Source of the DNA: an uncultured Roseibium sp.
GTDB lineage: Bacteria; Pseudomonadota; Alphaproteobacteria; Rhizobiales; Stappiaceae
Length of the DNA: 64,000 nt
Assembly: GCF_963675985.1 (NCBI RefSeq)
Contig: NZ_OY780958.1
Span: forward strand, 3,534,001-3,598,000
Reading direction: 5' to 3'
Shown here: piece after piece, positions 43,832 to 53,050 of the stretch
Layout of the letters: each line of letters starts with the position of its first letter
How positions within the stretch are numbered: position 1 is the stretch's first letter
The notes under the pieces: model-generated
What the model was told of the DNA's origin: nothing
What the model saw: only the letters and a program-made list of their open reading frames with translations
The model's database searches: none
Translations under genes and position numbers: made by a program

Positions 43832-43876
43832 CAACACGTATGTGCCGCGCCCGTCAATCGGCGATTTCTTGCCGAT
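43832..43876. promoter_or_regulatory. Candidate DctD binding region upstream of the sigma-54 promoter
   Basis: About 75-120 bases upstream of the predicted start lie a GGCAACACGTATGTGCC dyad-like stretch (43830-43847) and an ATCGGC/GCCGAT inverted repeat (43857-43876). The octamer CAACACGT is repeated at 43782-43789, overlapping the -24 element. Which one DctD binds cannot be told. Confidence 0.4.
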
Positions 43877-43917
43877 GCCGTTTCCCCATGGGCGGATTCT
43901 TGCCAACCGGCTGAGAT

Positions 43918-45312
43918 TTAGTCGTCCGCAGCGGTCAATCCGGCCTTCGGGCGCGTCAGGCCGAGGCGGGTCATCTTTTCGTTCAGCGTCCGGCGCGGAA
44001 CGCCGAGTTCCTCCATGACGGCGGCGATCCGGCCGTCATGCCGGCGCAGGGCGCTGGCGATGATGTTGCGTTCGTAATTGTCCATGATCGCGCGCAGGGT
44101 GTCCCCGTCCGCGATCTCATGGCCCGCGCCGTTTCCGGTCACCAGCGTCTCCAGCGGCTGGCGGCCGACACCGGCATTCAGAACGAAGCGTTCGGCCGCG
44201 TTCCTGAGTTCGCGGACATTGCCCGGCCAGGCGTAAGTCTGCAAAAAGGCCTCGTCGCAGGCGCTCGTTTTGGGACGGTCCAGCCCGTACTGGGCGGAGA
44301 AACGGTTGACGAACGTATCGAACAGCACAAGGCAATCGCTGCCCCGGTCTCGCAAAGGCGGGATGGTGATTTCGATGGTGTTCAGGCGAAACAGAAGATC
44401 CTCGCGCAAGGCCCTTGCAGCAACCGCCTCGCGCGGGTCGACATTCGCCGCGCTGACAATGCGGATATCGACCGGTACGGGTTTGCGCCCGCCGATCCTG
44501 TCGACCTGCTTTTCCTGGAGCACCCGCAGAAGCTTCGGCTGCAGGCTCATGGGCATCGATACGATTTCATCGAGAAAGAGGACGCCGCCATGGGCCGCCT
44601 CGATCCGTCCCTGGCGCATCCGGTCCGCGCCGGTAAAGGCCCCGGCCTCATGGCCGAACAGCTCCGCCTCAACCAAGGTATCCGGCAGGGCCGCCGCATT
44701 GATGGCAACGAAGGGACCGCCTTTGCGGCTGCCGAAATCATGCAGGGCCTGGGCGACGAGTTCCTTGCCGGTCCCCGTTTCCCCGATGATCAGCACGGCC
44801 GCATCGGTGGAGGCGAAATGCAGGATCCTCTCGCGCAGGGTCCGCATCGCCGGGCTGTTGCCGAGAAGCCTGCTCTCCAGACTGGCTCCATCCTCCAGGC
44901 GCCGGCTCAGCGCCCGATTTTCCAGAACGAGCCTGCGTTTCTCCACGGCACGACGCACGATCTCGGCCATGTTGTCCGGATCGAACGGCTTTTCGACGAA
45001 ATCATAGGCGCCGTTACGCATCGCCTCCACGGCCATGGGGACATCGCCATGGCCGGTGATCAGGATCACCGGGATTTCCGCATCGATCTCCCCGATCCGA
45101 CGCATCAGACTGACCCCGTCTTCTCCCTGCAGCATCACGTCGGAGACGACACAGCCCGGGAAGCTTGACGAAATCTTGCCGATCGCTTCCTGGGCGCTCG
45201 CGGTTTCAATCGGGCTGAAGTCCGCCAGTCCCATCCATTGCCGCAGGGCGGCGCGCATCGACGGATCGTCATCGACGATCAGAACCGGGGCCTGTGCTGT
45301 TGGCGCGGTCAT
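43918..45312 (-). CDS. dctD: Sigma-54-dependent response regulator DctD
   Basis: The 464-residue activator has a receiver domain (phosphoacceptor D58, K108 in VEKPFDP). It also has an AAA+ domain with Walker A GETGTGKE (177-184), the sigma-54 loop GAFTGA (224-229) and Walker B VLFLDE (244-249), and a Fis-type helix-turn-helix near the C-terminus (IAAVMEELGVPRRTLNEKM). All residues needed to activate sigma-54 are intact. It overlaps dctB by 4 bases and lies beside the dctPQM promoter, its obvious target. Confidence 0.95.
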   Translation of the reverse strand: MTAPTAQAPVLIVDDDPSMRAALRQWMGLADFSPIETASAQEAIGKISSSFPGCVVSDVMLQGEDGVSLMRRIGEIDAEIPVILITGHGDVPMAVEAMRNGAYDFVEKPFDPDNMAEIVRRAVEKRRLVLENRALSRRLEDGASLESRLLGNSPAMRTLRERILHFASTDAAVLIIGETGTGKELVAQALHDFGSRKGGPFVAINAAALPDTLVEAELFGHEAGAFTGADRMRQGRIEAAHGGVLFLDEIVSMPMSLQPKLLRVLQEKQVDRIGGRKPVPVDIRIVSAANVDPREAVAARALREDLLFRLNTIEITIPPLRDRGSDCLVLFDTFVNRFSAQYGLDRPKTSACDEAFLQTYAWPGNVRELRNAAERFVLNAGVGRQPLETLVTGNGAGHEIADGDTLRAIMDNYERNIIASALRRHDGRIAAVMEELGVPRRTLNEKMTRLGLTRPKAGLTAADD

Positions 45313-47114
45313 TCCGCGGGAACCTCCTCCATGCTGGTTTCGGCGATCTTGTTGCGCTGGTCATCGCGCCGGGGCCGAACCTCGCGCGCGGCCGGCAGCG
45401 ACAGAGTAAAGGTTGCGCCACCGAAATCATTGGTCGCGACCGACAGGGAGCCGCCGATGTCTTCCGCGATCCGGCCCGAAATGGAGAGGCCGAGACCGAG
45501 CCCGCCGCTGCTCAGTTTGGTGGTGAAGAACGGATCGAAAATCTTCTCCCGGATTTCCTCCGGCACGCCGGCCCCATTGTCAGACACCTTGATGACGACG
45601 GCCTCCTCCTGCCGCTGGGCTTCCAGCATCACCCTGCCCTCGGCGACCTGGGCGGCCGCGTCCGCGCCATTGCGCAACAGGTTCAACAACACCTGTTCGA
45701 CCGGCAGCGGCGCCGTTTCCAGACGCAAAGGCTCCTCCGGCAATTCGACCGTGAGGTCGACCCCGGTCTCCTCGAACCGAGGCAGCGCGATCTTGGCGGC
45801 GGCGCGAATGTTTTCCTTCAGGTCGACCGACTCGATCCGGCTTTCGGCAGGTCGCGCGAAACGTTTCAGCTCCTGGGTCAGCGCCGCCATCCGGTGCTGC
45901 AGCCCATCGATTTCTGACAGATTCTCCCGCGCCGCCTCGATGTTCAGCTTTTCCAGGAACTTGCGGGTTCCAGCGACGAACATGCGCAAGGCGGCGAGAG
46001 GCTGGTTCAGTTCATGGGCGACAGCGGCCGACATCTGGCCGACAGCGGCCAGACGGCTCGAACGGGCCAATCCTTCCTGGGCCTTGATCAGTTCGCGTTC
46101 GATGCGTTTGCGTTCCTCCACCTCGTCGGTCAGCCGCAGGTTCAATTCGCGCAGTTCTTCCGATTCCTGACGTAGCAAAGCAGACGCCCGGCGCAACGCC
46201 CTGCCCCGGAACACCAGAACGCCAACCGCATAAAGCAGGCTGAGACCGATGGCGGACACCCAGACCGGCCAGAGATTTTCCTTCGTTTCCTCCACCGGAA
46301 CCAGGAAATGCAGTTTCCAGTCGAGCAGCCCGACATCGGCCTGATTGTGCCGGTAGCGCTTGCCGTCGATTGCCAGAACGTTGTCCGCCGTGCCGGACGC
46401 ATCGGAGAGCGGATCGAGCGGCAGGCCCGCGAACTGACGGGTCTCACGGATCTTCGCCAGGACGCCGTCGCTGAGCGGGTGCAGCACCTTGTAGCGCCAG
46501 TCGGAAACGCTGGAGAGAAAGATCACGCCGTTGGCGTCGGAGGCGAAGACGATTTCGCCGCCTTCCGCCCAGGCCCGCTCAAGCGGCTGCATGTCGACCT
46601 TGACCACGGCAACGCCACGCGCCGCGCCTTCGACCGGCGTCGGTCGCGACAGGAACAGCCCCGGTTGGCCGATGGTCGCGCCGATGGCGAAGAACCGCCC
46701 CTCCTCTCCGGCCATGGCCGCCTTGAAATAAGGCCGGTAACCGTAATTGCGCCCGACCAGGGACAGCTCGTCACGCCAGTTGCTGGCCGCCAGCGTGTTG
46801 CCGTCCGTGTTCATGATGTAAAGCAGATTGGCACCGGAATTTTCCGCCATTTCCTCCAGGAAGCGATTTGCGGATTCCGTCGTCTGCTGCATGTTCAGGA
46901 CGATGGTCGCCCGCGGATCGCGCGCCAGCACGTAAGGCAGATAGCGGTATTTGTCGTATTCCCCGAGAATGGTCTGGCGGTAGAGGGTCAACCGTTCGGA
47001 CGCCTTGCGGTCGACGCTTTCCTCATCGCGCGCCGCGATCAGCTGCACGACGAAGGCAGCGATCAACAGCAAGACGAGCGGCGGCAGGGCCAGAAGAATG
47101 AAACGGGTCCTCAT
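45309..47114 (-). CDS. dctB: C4-dicarboxylate sensor histidine kinase DctB
   Basis: The 601-residue kinase has two membrane helices (about residues 8-28 and 283-303) around a double-Cache-type periplasmic sensor domain, where the TIGQPGLFLSRPTP segment is typical. A coiled linker follows, then the H-box with H367 in AAVAHELNQPLAAL, and an HATPase domain with NLLRNGADAA, VSDNGAGVP and GGLGLGLSISG. It phosphorylates DctD. It is the promoter-proximal gene of dctBD. A 265-base repeat element lies just upstream and may affect its promoter. Confidence 0.95.
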   Translation of the reverse strand: MRTRFILLALPPLVLLLIAAFVVQLIAARDEESVDRKASERLTLYRQTILGEYDKYRYLPYVLARDPRATIVLNMQQTTESANRFLEEMAENSGANLLYIMNTDGNTLAASNWRDELSLVGRNYGYRPYFKAAMAGEEGRFFAIGATIGQPGLFLSRPTPVEGAARGVAVVKVDMQPLERAWAEGGEIVFASDANGVIFLSSVSDWRYKVLHPLSDGVLAKIRETRQFAGLPLDPLSDASGTADNVLAIDGKRYRHNQADVGLLDWKLHFLVPVEETKENLWPVWVSAIGLSLLYAVGVLVFRGRALRRASALLRQESEELRELNLRLTDEVEERKRIERELIKAQEGLARSSRLAAVGQMSAAVAHELNQPLAALRMFVAGTRKFLEKLNIEAARENLSEIDGLQHRMAALTQELKRFARPAESRIESVDLKENIRAAAKIALPRFEETGVDLTVELPEEPLRLETAPLPVEQVLLNLLRNGADAAAQVAEGRVMLEAQRQEEAVVIKVSDNGAGVPEEIREKIFDPFFTTKLSSGGLGLGLSISGRIAEDIGGSLSVATNDFGGATFTLSLPAAREVRPRRDDQRNKIAETSMEEVPAE

Positions 47115-47190
47115 GCTTTCTTATGTCCTTTTTGGCCCGAGGCCGCAAACCGGAAAGGAGATCATGGACAACGGGTTCGGCGTGCGGTTA

Positions 47191-47455
47191 GGGTCAGGGC
47201 CCACTAATTTTGCTCATTCTGTTTGACAGGGAAGGTTGGAATGAGCGTAAGAGCGAGCGCAGGACAGGTTTGTCCCTATCCAAGCTCGATTTTGCGGTCA
47301 GGCCAGCCTTCCCTGTCAAACCCGAAGGGCGGGGCATCTTTGCCTCCTGACAGCGTTAGAGACCCTTGAAAACCGAATGGTTTCCTGCGGCTCTCTGCCT
47401 TGTCAGCAGACAAAGCCACTCCCGCAGAATGCGTAAAATTAGTGGGTCCTGACCC
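47191..47455. mobile_element. MITE-like element with terminal inverted repeats and flanking TA
   Basis: The 23-base ends, 47191-47213 and 47433-47455, are inverted repeats matching at 21 of 23 positions; the ends begin GGGTCAGG and read into CCCACTAATTTT. The element is flanked on both sides by TA (47189-47190 and 47456-47457), as expected for a TA-duplicating transposon such as the IS630/Tc1 group. An internal inverted repeat of 19 bases (47221-47239 with 47303-47321, 18 of 19 matching) and a CTGACA/TGTCAG pair give a multi-arm structure. There is no coding capacity. Confidence 0.75.
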
Positions 47456-47487
47456 TAGGTCTGGCCAAACGAAATACGGAAACGCCC

Positions 47488-48642
47488 ATGCACTTCGAAC
47501 TGACAGAAGAACAGCAGATGATTTCTGACGCCGCCCTTCGGCTGGCGGCCGACCGTCTGGAACCGCTGGCCGAAAAGGTCGATGCCGGCGAAGGTCGGGA
47601 CGAGTTCCTCGGTAATCTGCGTCTGCTTGCGGAAAACGGGTTCATGGGGCTGAACGTTTCCGCCGACTACGGCGGCACGGAAGCCGGCGCCATCGGTTTT
47701 TCCCAGGCCGTTCAGGCATTGGCAGGCGGCTGTGCCTCCACCGCCGTGACCGTATCGGTGACCAACATGGTCGGCGAAGTGATCCAGGCGGTGGGATCCG
47801 ACGAGCAGAAGGCGGCGTACCTGCCGAAACTGACGGACGGCACCTATGCCGCCGGCGGCTTCTGCCTGACGGAATCCTCCGCCGGATCCGATCCGTCCGC
47901 CATGAAGACCCGCGCGGTCAAGGACGGCAATCACTACGTTCTCAACGGCGCCAAGCTCTATATCACCTCCGCCGAATATGCCGGCATCTTCGTCGTCTGG
48001 GCCGTCACCGATCCGGACGCGCCCAAGGGCAAGGGCATTTCCTGTTTCCTGGTCGAGGCGGGAACGCCCGGCCTGGTGATCGGCAAGGCGGAAAAGAAGA
48101 TGGGCCAGACCGGTTCGGCGACCAACGAGGTCCTGTTTCAGGACTGCCGGGTTCCGGCAACGGCCATGATGGGCGCAGAAAACGACGGCTTCCGGATCGC
48201 CGTCGGCGAACTTGCCGGCGGACGCATCGGCATCGCCTCACTGGCGCTTGGCATCGCCCGCAAGGCCATGGACACGGCCAAGGCCTTCGTGAAGGAGCGC
48301 GAGCAGTTCGGCCGGCCCTTGGCCGACATGCAGGGCCTGCAGTGGATGATTGCCGACCGGGAGACGGAACTGGAAGCCGCCCGCCTGCTGATTCTCCAGG
48401 CCGCCGCCCTCAAGGATGCCGGCAAGCCCTATTCCAAGGAAGCTTCCATGGCGAAACTCTACGCCTCCGAAGCCGCCCAGCGCGCCACCTACACGGCCCT
48501 GCAGCTTCACGGCGGCGCCGGCTATATCAGGGACTATCCCCTGGAACGCTTCGCCCGCGACGCCCGGATCACCACGATCTACGAAGGCACATCGGAAATC
48601 CAGCGCCTGATCATTGCTCGGGAGGTGATGAAGGCGGTTTAG
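47488..48642 (+). CDS. Acyl-CoA dehydrogenase
   Basis: The 384-residue flavoenzyme introduces the 2,3-double bond into an acyl-CoA. It shows GGFCLTESSAGSDPSAMKT (FAD/substrate region near residue 128), KMGQTGSATNEVLFQDCRVP, and the catalytic base E366 in TIYEGTSEIQR. Glu at this site is usual for short-chain, branched-chain and glutaryl-type enzymes alike, so chain preference cannot be assigned. It is monocistronic or linked to the acetyltransferase gene 36 bases downstream. Confidence 0.93.
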   Translation: MHFELTEEQQMISDAALRLAADRLEPLAEKVDAGEGRDEFLGNLRLLAENGFMGLNVSADYGGTEAGAIGFSQAVQALAGGCASTAVTVSVTNMVGEVIQAVGSDEQKAAYLPKLTDGTYAAGGFCLTESSAGSDPSAMKTRAVKDGNHYVLNGAKLYITSAEYAGIFVVWAVTDPDAPKGKGISCFLVEAGTPGLVIGKAEKKMGQTGSATNEVLFQDCRVPATAMMGAENDGFRIAVGELAGGRIGIASLALGIARKAMDTAKAFVKEREQFGRPLADMQGLQWMIADRETELEAARLLILQAAALKDAGKPYSKEASMAKLYASEAAQRATYTALQLHGGAGYIRDYPLERFARDARITTIYEGTSEIQRLIIAREVMKAV

Positions 48643-48678
48643 TGCCGTGTGCAGGCAAACTGATTGAAACGGAGTCCG

Positions 48679-49224
48679 ATGAACGCTTTCCCCGTGCTTA
48701 CCGGTGTGCCTGTTCTACAGACACCAAGGCTTGTGCTTCGCGCGCCAATTGTTGCGGACTTTCCTGCCTTCTTGTCCTATTCCACTTCCGAGCGGAGCCG
48801 GTTCGTGGGCGGACCGAAGCCCAGGCATGCCGCGTTCGAAAAATTCTCGAGCATGATAGGGCATTGGGCCCTCCGCGGTTTCGGACGGTTTGTGATTACG
48901 GACAGAACGAGCGGAGAGGCGCTTGGCCACGTCGGCCCGCTGCAGCGCGATGATGCCGTCTTGCCCGAACTGACCTGGACCCTCTGGTCGGAGGCGGCAG
49001 AGGGCAACGGATTTGCCTATGAGGCCGCACAAGCGGCCAATTCCTGGTTTTTCGATTCCTCCGACTGCAAGGAGGCGATGGCCGAAGTCCAGCGGGAGAA
49101 CATGCGGTCACATGCCCTTGCCGAGCGGCTGGGTGGTGTCGTCTGGACGGACGGGCCCAAGGGCTGGATGGACGATGGTGTCGTCTATCGTTTCCGGGCC
49201 GAAATTTGCGGCATCGTCAAATGA
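48679..49224 (+). CDS. GNAT family N-acetyltransferase (RimJ/RimL-like)
   Basis: The 181-residue protein starts at ATG 48679 with ACGGAG upstream. It has the RimJ/RimL-type start LQTPRLVLRAPIVADFPAFL, a GHVGPLQR strand, and an NSWFF and NMRSHALAERLGG acetyl-CoA-site end. The canonical Q/R-x2-G-x-G/A loop is degenerate (EGNGFAYEA). The substrate is unknown. Confidence 0.85.
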   Translation: MNAFPVLTGVPVLQTPRLVLRAPIVADFPAFLSYSTSERSRFVGGPKPRHAAFEKFSSMIGHWALRGFGRFVITDRTSGEALGHVGPLQRDDAVLPELTWTLWSEAAEGNGFAYEAAQAANSWFFDSSDCKEAMAEVQRENMRSHALAERLGGVVWTDGPKGWMDDGVVYRFRAEICGIVK

Positions 49225-49260
49225 AGGCGGTATAAGTTTTTGCGGCAACACCGCTTTGAG

Positions 49261-49274
49261 TTGATCCTCCTCAA
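49261..49274 (+). promoter_or_regulatory. FNR/FixK-like box upstream of uspA
   Basis: TTGATCCTCCTCAA differs from the consensus TTGAT-N4-ATCAA at a single position. A CATAAA -10 hexamer at 49295-49300 puts the box centre about 41 bases from the expected start, the class II activator position. The uspA start follows at 49354. Confidence 0.6.
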
Positions 49275-49353
49275 AGAGGGGGTTCAAATTCCTGCATAAA
49301 TTGCCGATATAAAATACGGGCACATGCCCGTTTTTCTGGACGGAGAAAATACC

Positions 49354-50184
49354 ATGGCACTCAAGGACATTCTGACGATCGTCGACCTTTCCGGGTCCCA
49401 ACCCGCGCCGAAATACGCGCTGGAGCTGGGGCGGAAGTACGATGCCCACGTGACGGGGCTGGCGATCGCCTTCGAACCCGTGGTACCGGCCTTCGCCGCG
49501 GCACCGATGCCGGTGGATTACCTGGAAGCCGCGCACGAACAGGCGGTCGGGGCCGCCAAGGAGGCCCAGAAGCAGTTCGACGAGCTGGCGCGCCTGTCCG
49601 GCGACAAGTCGGAAAGCCGGGTCGCGGAAATCCTGACCGGCGGACCGCTGGAAGGCGTTCTGCAGCACTGCCGCACCACGGATATGGTGGTGATCGGCCA
49701 GACAAATCCGGATTCGCCGGAACCCATGCGCGAACTGCTGATCGAAACAGTCCTGTTCGAAAGCGGCGTGCCGGTTCTGCTCGTGCCTTACATCGGCGTT
49801 TCCGACTACACGCCGAACAACGTTCTGATCGCCTGGGACGGCAGCTCGACCGCGACCCGCGCCATTCATGCGGCCCTGCCGATGCTGGACAAGTCCGACA
49901 AGATCACCGTTCTCGTGGTGGAGAAGAAGGCCGAAAGCGGCAGCCAGCCGGGTGCGGAAATCGCCACCTATCTCGCCCGCCACGGCCTCGACGTGACCAT
50001 CGACGTGGTGACCAACCCGCAGACCGGCATTGCCGATACGCTGCTCAATTACGTGTCCGACCATGGCAACGACCTTGTCGTCATGGGCGGGTACGGCCAC
50101 AGCCGGATGCGCGAGTTCCTGTTCGGCGGCGCAACCCGCGAAATCCTGGAAGCCATGACCGTACCGGTCCTAATGGCTCACTGA
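49354..50184 (+). CDS. Universal stress protein, tandem UspA domains
   Basis: The 276-residue protein has two UspA domains, residues 1-145 and 155-276. The second keeps the nucleotide-binding G-x2-G-x9-G pattern (MGGYGHSRMREFLFGGATRE) and the first is degenerate. The start at 49354 has CGGAGA upstream. It precedes the acetyltransferase gene pat with 124 bases between, including a small hairpin, and lies behind an FNR-like box, so induction at low oxygen is likely. Confidence 0.9.
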   Translation: MALKDILTIVDLSGSQPAPKYALELGRKYDAHVTGLAIAFEPVVPAFAAAPMPVDYLEAAHEQAVGAAKEAQKQFDELARLSGDKSESRVAEILTGGPLEGVLQHCRTTDMVVIGQTNPDSPEPMRELLIETVLFESGVPVLLVPYIGVSDYTPNNVLIAWDGSSTATRAIHAALPMLDKSDKITVLVVEKKAESGSQPGAEIATYLARHGLDVTIDVVTNPQTGIADTLLNYVSDHGNDLVVMGGYGHSRMREFLFGGATREILEAMTVPVLMAH

Positions 50185-50193
50185 TCCGACCGG

Positions 50194-50215
50194 ATCACCG
50201 AACTATTCCGGTGAT
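50194..50215 (+). terminator. Weak hairpin after uspA
   Basis: ATCACCG/CGGTGAT arms with an 8-base loop and only TT afterwards. It may attenuate rather than stop transcription into pat. Confidence 0.35.
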
Positions 50216-50308
50216 TTGAGTGGTCACGTTACGTAATTTTAAGAGGCGGAGGGTTTTCTGAACTCTCCGCTTCGTTTGAATCGACAGACAGGCGGCGAGG
50301 CAGTCCGC

Positions 50309-53047
50309 GTGACCATAAGAAATCTGGAGGGGTTTTTCGCCCCTCAGTCCATCGTCGTCATCGGTCCGTCCCGCCACGATCCGGCGGTTACCGACCATTT
50401 GCTTCAGGCCTTGTCCGGTTTCACCGGCAAGGGGCCGGTGCACCTGATCGGCCTCATGGCCGGCAGCGGGATTTCCGACTTCAACAGCGCTTCCTCGATC
50501 GACGATCTGACAACCGGCCCCGATCTCGCGATCTGCCTCGGCCCTTCGGATGACATTCCGCAGACGATCGCCGGGCTTGCAGCCCGCGGAACACGCGCCG
50601 TCCTGCTGCTCTCGCCCGGATTCGAGAACTGGCCGGAGGACCTGCTCCAGCGCTGCCGGGAGGCTGCCCGGCCCACGAACCTGCGCATGATCGGCCCCGG
50701 CAGTCTGGGGTTCGCCGTTCCGGCCCTGTCCCTGACCCCGCTCTTGGGTGCAGCAAAGCCGCTTGCCGGAGATATCGCTTTCTTCGCTCGTTCCGGCGCG
50801 GTCCTGAACGGGACGCTGTCCTGGGCGGCCAGCCATCAGATCGGGTTCTCCGGCGTGGTGTCGCTCGGCGCGCGCATGGATGTGGATATCGGCGACCTTA
50901 TCGATTATTTCGCACAGGACTACCGGACGCGGGCGATCCTGCTGCACCTGGAAAACCTGTCCTCGCCGCGAAAATTCATCTCCGCTGCACGGGCGGCGGC
51001 GCGCAGCAAACCGGTCATCGTCATCCGCTCCGGCCGCAGCCTGGAAACCGTCGGCACGGGGCGCACTCATGCCGGGCGGCTGGCCAATCCGGACCTTGTC
51101 TACGAGGCCGTGTTCCGCCGCGCCGGTCTGCTGCGTGTCGATGACCTGGACGAGATGTTCGAGGCCGTCGAGACCCTGTCGCGGGTCCGGGTTCCCCATT
51201 GCGAATCCCTGGCCGTGGTCGCCAACGGGCGCAGCCTGGCGGCTTTCGCTTCCGACCGCTTGTCGGACCTGGGCGCCAGCCTCGCCCAACTCGCCCCGGA
51301 GACCGTCACCGCCATTACCCCCTTCTGCCGGCCCGCGCGAAATCCCGAAGGCGTGATCGGAGCCAGGGGAAAGGTCGTGTTGAAGGAAGACCTGCCGACC
51401 GGGGATCTCAAGTTCACGATCAACCAGATCCTGCAGGACAAGAACGTCGACGGGTTGCTGGCGCTGCACTCGGGAACAGCGTTCACTCCGCTCGAAGAGA
51501 TCGGCAAGGCGATTGCCGAAACGGCGACCGAAAGCCGCAAACGCACCCGGCGCTCCAAGGCGCTCGTCACCGGACTGATCGGCGGCGACAGCACCATCCG
51601 CGCGCCGCTGGATGCAGCCGGGCTTCCCTGTTATTTCAGCTCCGGCGAAGCCGTGCGCAGCATCATGCATCTGGCGCACGATGCCCGGGCGCGCGACTTC
51701 CTTATGGCCGTTCCGCCGAGCATGCCGGCAGACTTTACGCCGGACAAGGCGTCTGCCCGCCGCCTCGTCGACAAGGCTTTGGCCAAAAACCGGACCTGGC
51801 TTTCTCCGGTCGAAGTCGCTGCCGTTCTGGCGGCCTATCAGATCCCCCTGATCGGGACCGAACTTGCCGAAACGCCGCCGGAGGCGGCCGAGGTCGCCCG
51901 GCACTTCTTTCGCTCCGCCCGCCACTGCGTCGTCAAGCTGATCTCCCCCGACCTGCCGTTCAAATCGCAGATCGACGGGATTCGGCTTGGTCTGGAAAGT
52001 CCGGAAGCCGTCGAAGCGGCCGCCCGGCAGTTGCTCGATCAGACCCGGGAGATGTTTCCCGCCGCGAACATCAGCGGCGTCAGCGTGCATCCCATGCTGG
52101 AGGACCGGAACGGCCTGGAACTCTATATGGGCCTTGCCAACACGCCGGTGTTCGGGCCGCTCATCGTGTTCGGACAGGGTGGAACGGTGGTCGAGGAAAG
52201 CGGCGATGTGTCGCTCGAACTGCCGCCCCTCGATCTCAAGCTGGCCGACGCCCTGATCGGACGCGTCCGAATCAGCCGCCTGCTGGCCGGAACGCGCGCC
52301 CGGCCGCGCCTTGATCGGGAGGCCGTCTCCCTGACGCTGGTCAAGCTGTCCCAGATCTGTGTCGACATCCCGGAAATCCTTGAACTCGACCTCAACCCGC
52401 TGGTGGCGCGCCAGGACGGAGTGCTTGCGCTTGACGCCCGCATCACGCTCGGGGAGCCGGCGAAACATCGCGGCCGGCTGGGACGCTCAAGGCTGTCGAT
52501 CGCTCCCTATCCGAGCGAATGGGAACAGACGCTTTCCGTCCGGGATGGCCGCACCGTCTTCGTCAGGCCGATACGGCCCGACGACGAAGACCTGCTCAAG
52601 GCGTTCTTCGAGACGATTTCGCCAGAAGACCTGCGGCTTCGCTTCTTCGCGCCGGTCCGCGATTTCAGCCACCGTTTTCTCGCACAGCTCACCCAGCTCG
52701 ATTACGCCCGCGCCATGGCGTTTGCCGCGATCGATCCGGAAAGCGGCAACCTCCTCGGCGCAGTCCGATTGCACACGGACCCGGATCACCAATCCGGCGA
52801 ATATGCCGTCATCGTGCGCTCCGACCTCAAAGGCATCGGCCTCGGCTGGGCCTTGATGCAGCTGATCATCCGCTACGCCAAAGCGGACGGAGTCGGCACC
52901 ATCAAGGGCGAGGTGCTCAGGGAGAACACCTCCATGCTCGCCATGTGCCAAAAGCTCGGTTTCTCGGTCAAGACCTCGCGGGACGATCCGGGCATCGCGG
53001 AGGTTACGCTATCGGTGGAAGGCCTGGACAAAGAACTCGAAGGATAG
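50309..53047 (+). CDS. Protein acetyltransferase: NDP-forming acyl-CoA synthetase-like domains fused to GNAT (Pat/PatZ type)
   Basis: The 912-residue protein starts at GTG 50309, giving the family N-terminus MTIRNLEGFFAPQSIVVIG with GAGG upstream. It has a CoA-binding domain (1-130), succinyl-CoA-ligase-like domains with THAGRLANPDLVYEAVFRRA, and an ATP-grasp part (about 480-700, KLISPDLPFKSQIDG). The C-terminal GNAT domain (about 755-905) has LKGIGLGWALMQLI as the acetyl-CoA loop. Enzymes of this type acetylate and so silence acetyl-CoA synthetase and other metabolic proteins. Adjacent to uspA, it probably answers to energy or oxygen stress. Confidence 0.9.
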   Translation: MTIRNLEGFFAPQSIVVIGPSRHDPAVTDHLLQALSGFTGKGPVHLIGLMAGSGISDFNSASSIDDLTTGPDLAICLGPSDDIPQTIAGLAARGTRAVLLLSPGFENWPEDLLQRCREAARPTNLRMIGPGSLGFAVPALSLTPLLGAAKPLAGDIAFFARSGAVLNGTLSWAASHQIGFSGVVSLGARMDVDIGDLIDYFAQDYRTRAILLHLENLSSPRKFISAARAAARSKPVIVIRSGRSLETVGTGRTHAGRLANPDLVYEAVFRRAGLLRVDDLDEMFEAVETLSRVRVPHCESLAVVANGRSLAAFASDRLSDLGASLAQLAPETVTAITPFCRPARNPEGVIGARGKVVLKEDLPTGDLKFTINQILQDKNVDGLLALHSGTAFTPLEEIGKAIAETATESRKRTRRSKALVTGLIGGDSTIRAPLDAAGLPCYFSSGEAVRSIMHLAHDARARDFLMAVPPSMPADFTPDKASARRLVDKALAKNRTWLSPVEVAAVLAAYQIPLIGTELAETPPEAAEVARHFFRSARHCVVKLISPDLPFKSQIDGIRLGLESPEAVEAAARQLLDQTREMFPAANISGVSVHPMLEDRNGLELYMGLANTPVFGPLIVFGQGGTVVEESGDVSLELPPLDLKLADALIGRVRISRLLAGTRARPRLDREAVSLTLVKLSQICVDIPEILELDLNPLVARQDGVLALDARITLGEPAKHRGRLGRSRLSIAPYPSEWEQTLSVRDGRTVFVRPIRPDDEDLLKAFFETISPEDLRLRFFAPVRDFSHRFLAQLTQLDYARAMAFAAIDPESGNLLGAVRLHTDPDHQSGEYAVIVRSDLKGIGLGWALMQLIIRYAKADGVGTIKGEVLRENTSMLAMCQKLGFSVKTSRDDPGIAEVTLSVEGLDKELEG

Positions 53048-53050
53048 GTC

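Noticed and set aside
50195..52468. A 757-codon minus-strand frame opposite pat
   Set aside because: Antisense of the Pat acetyltransferase; no recognisable protein features and no ribosome-binding site.
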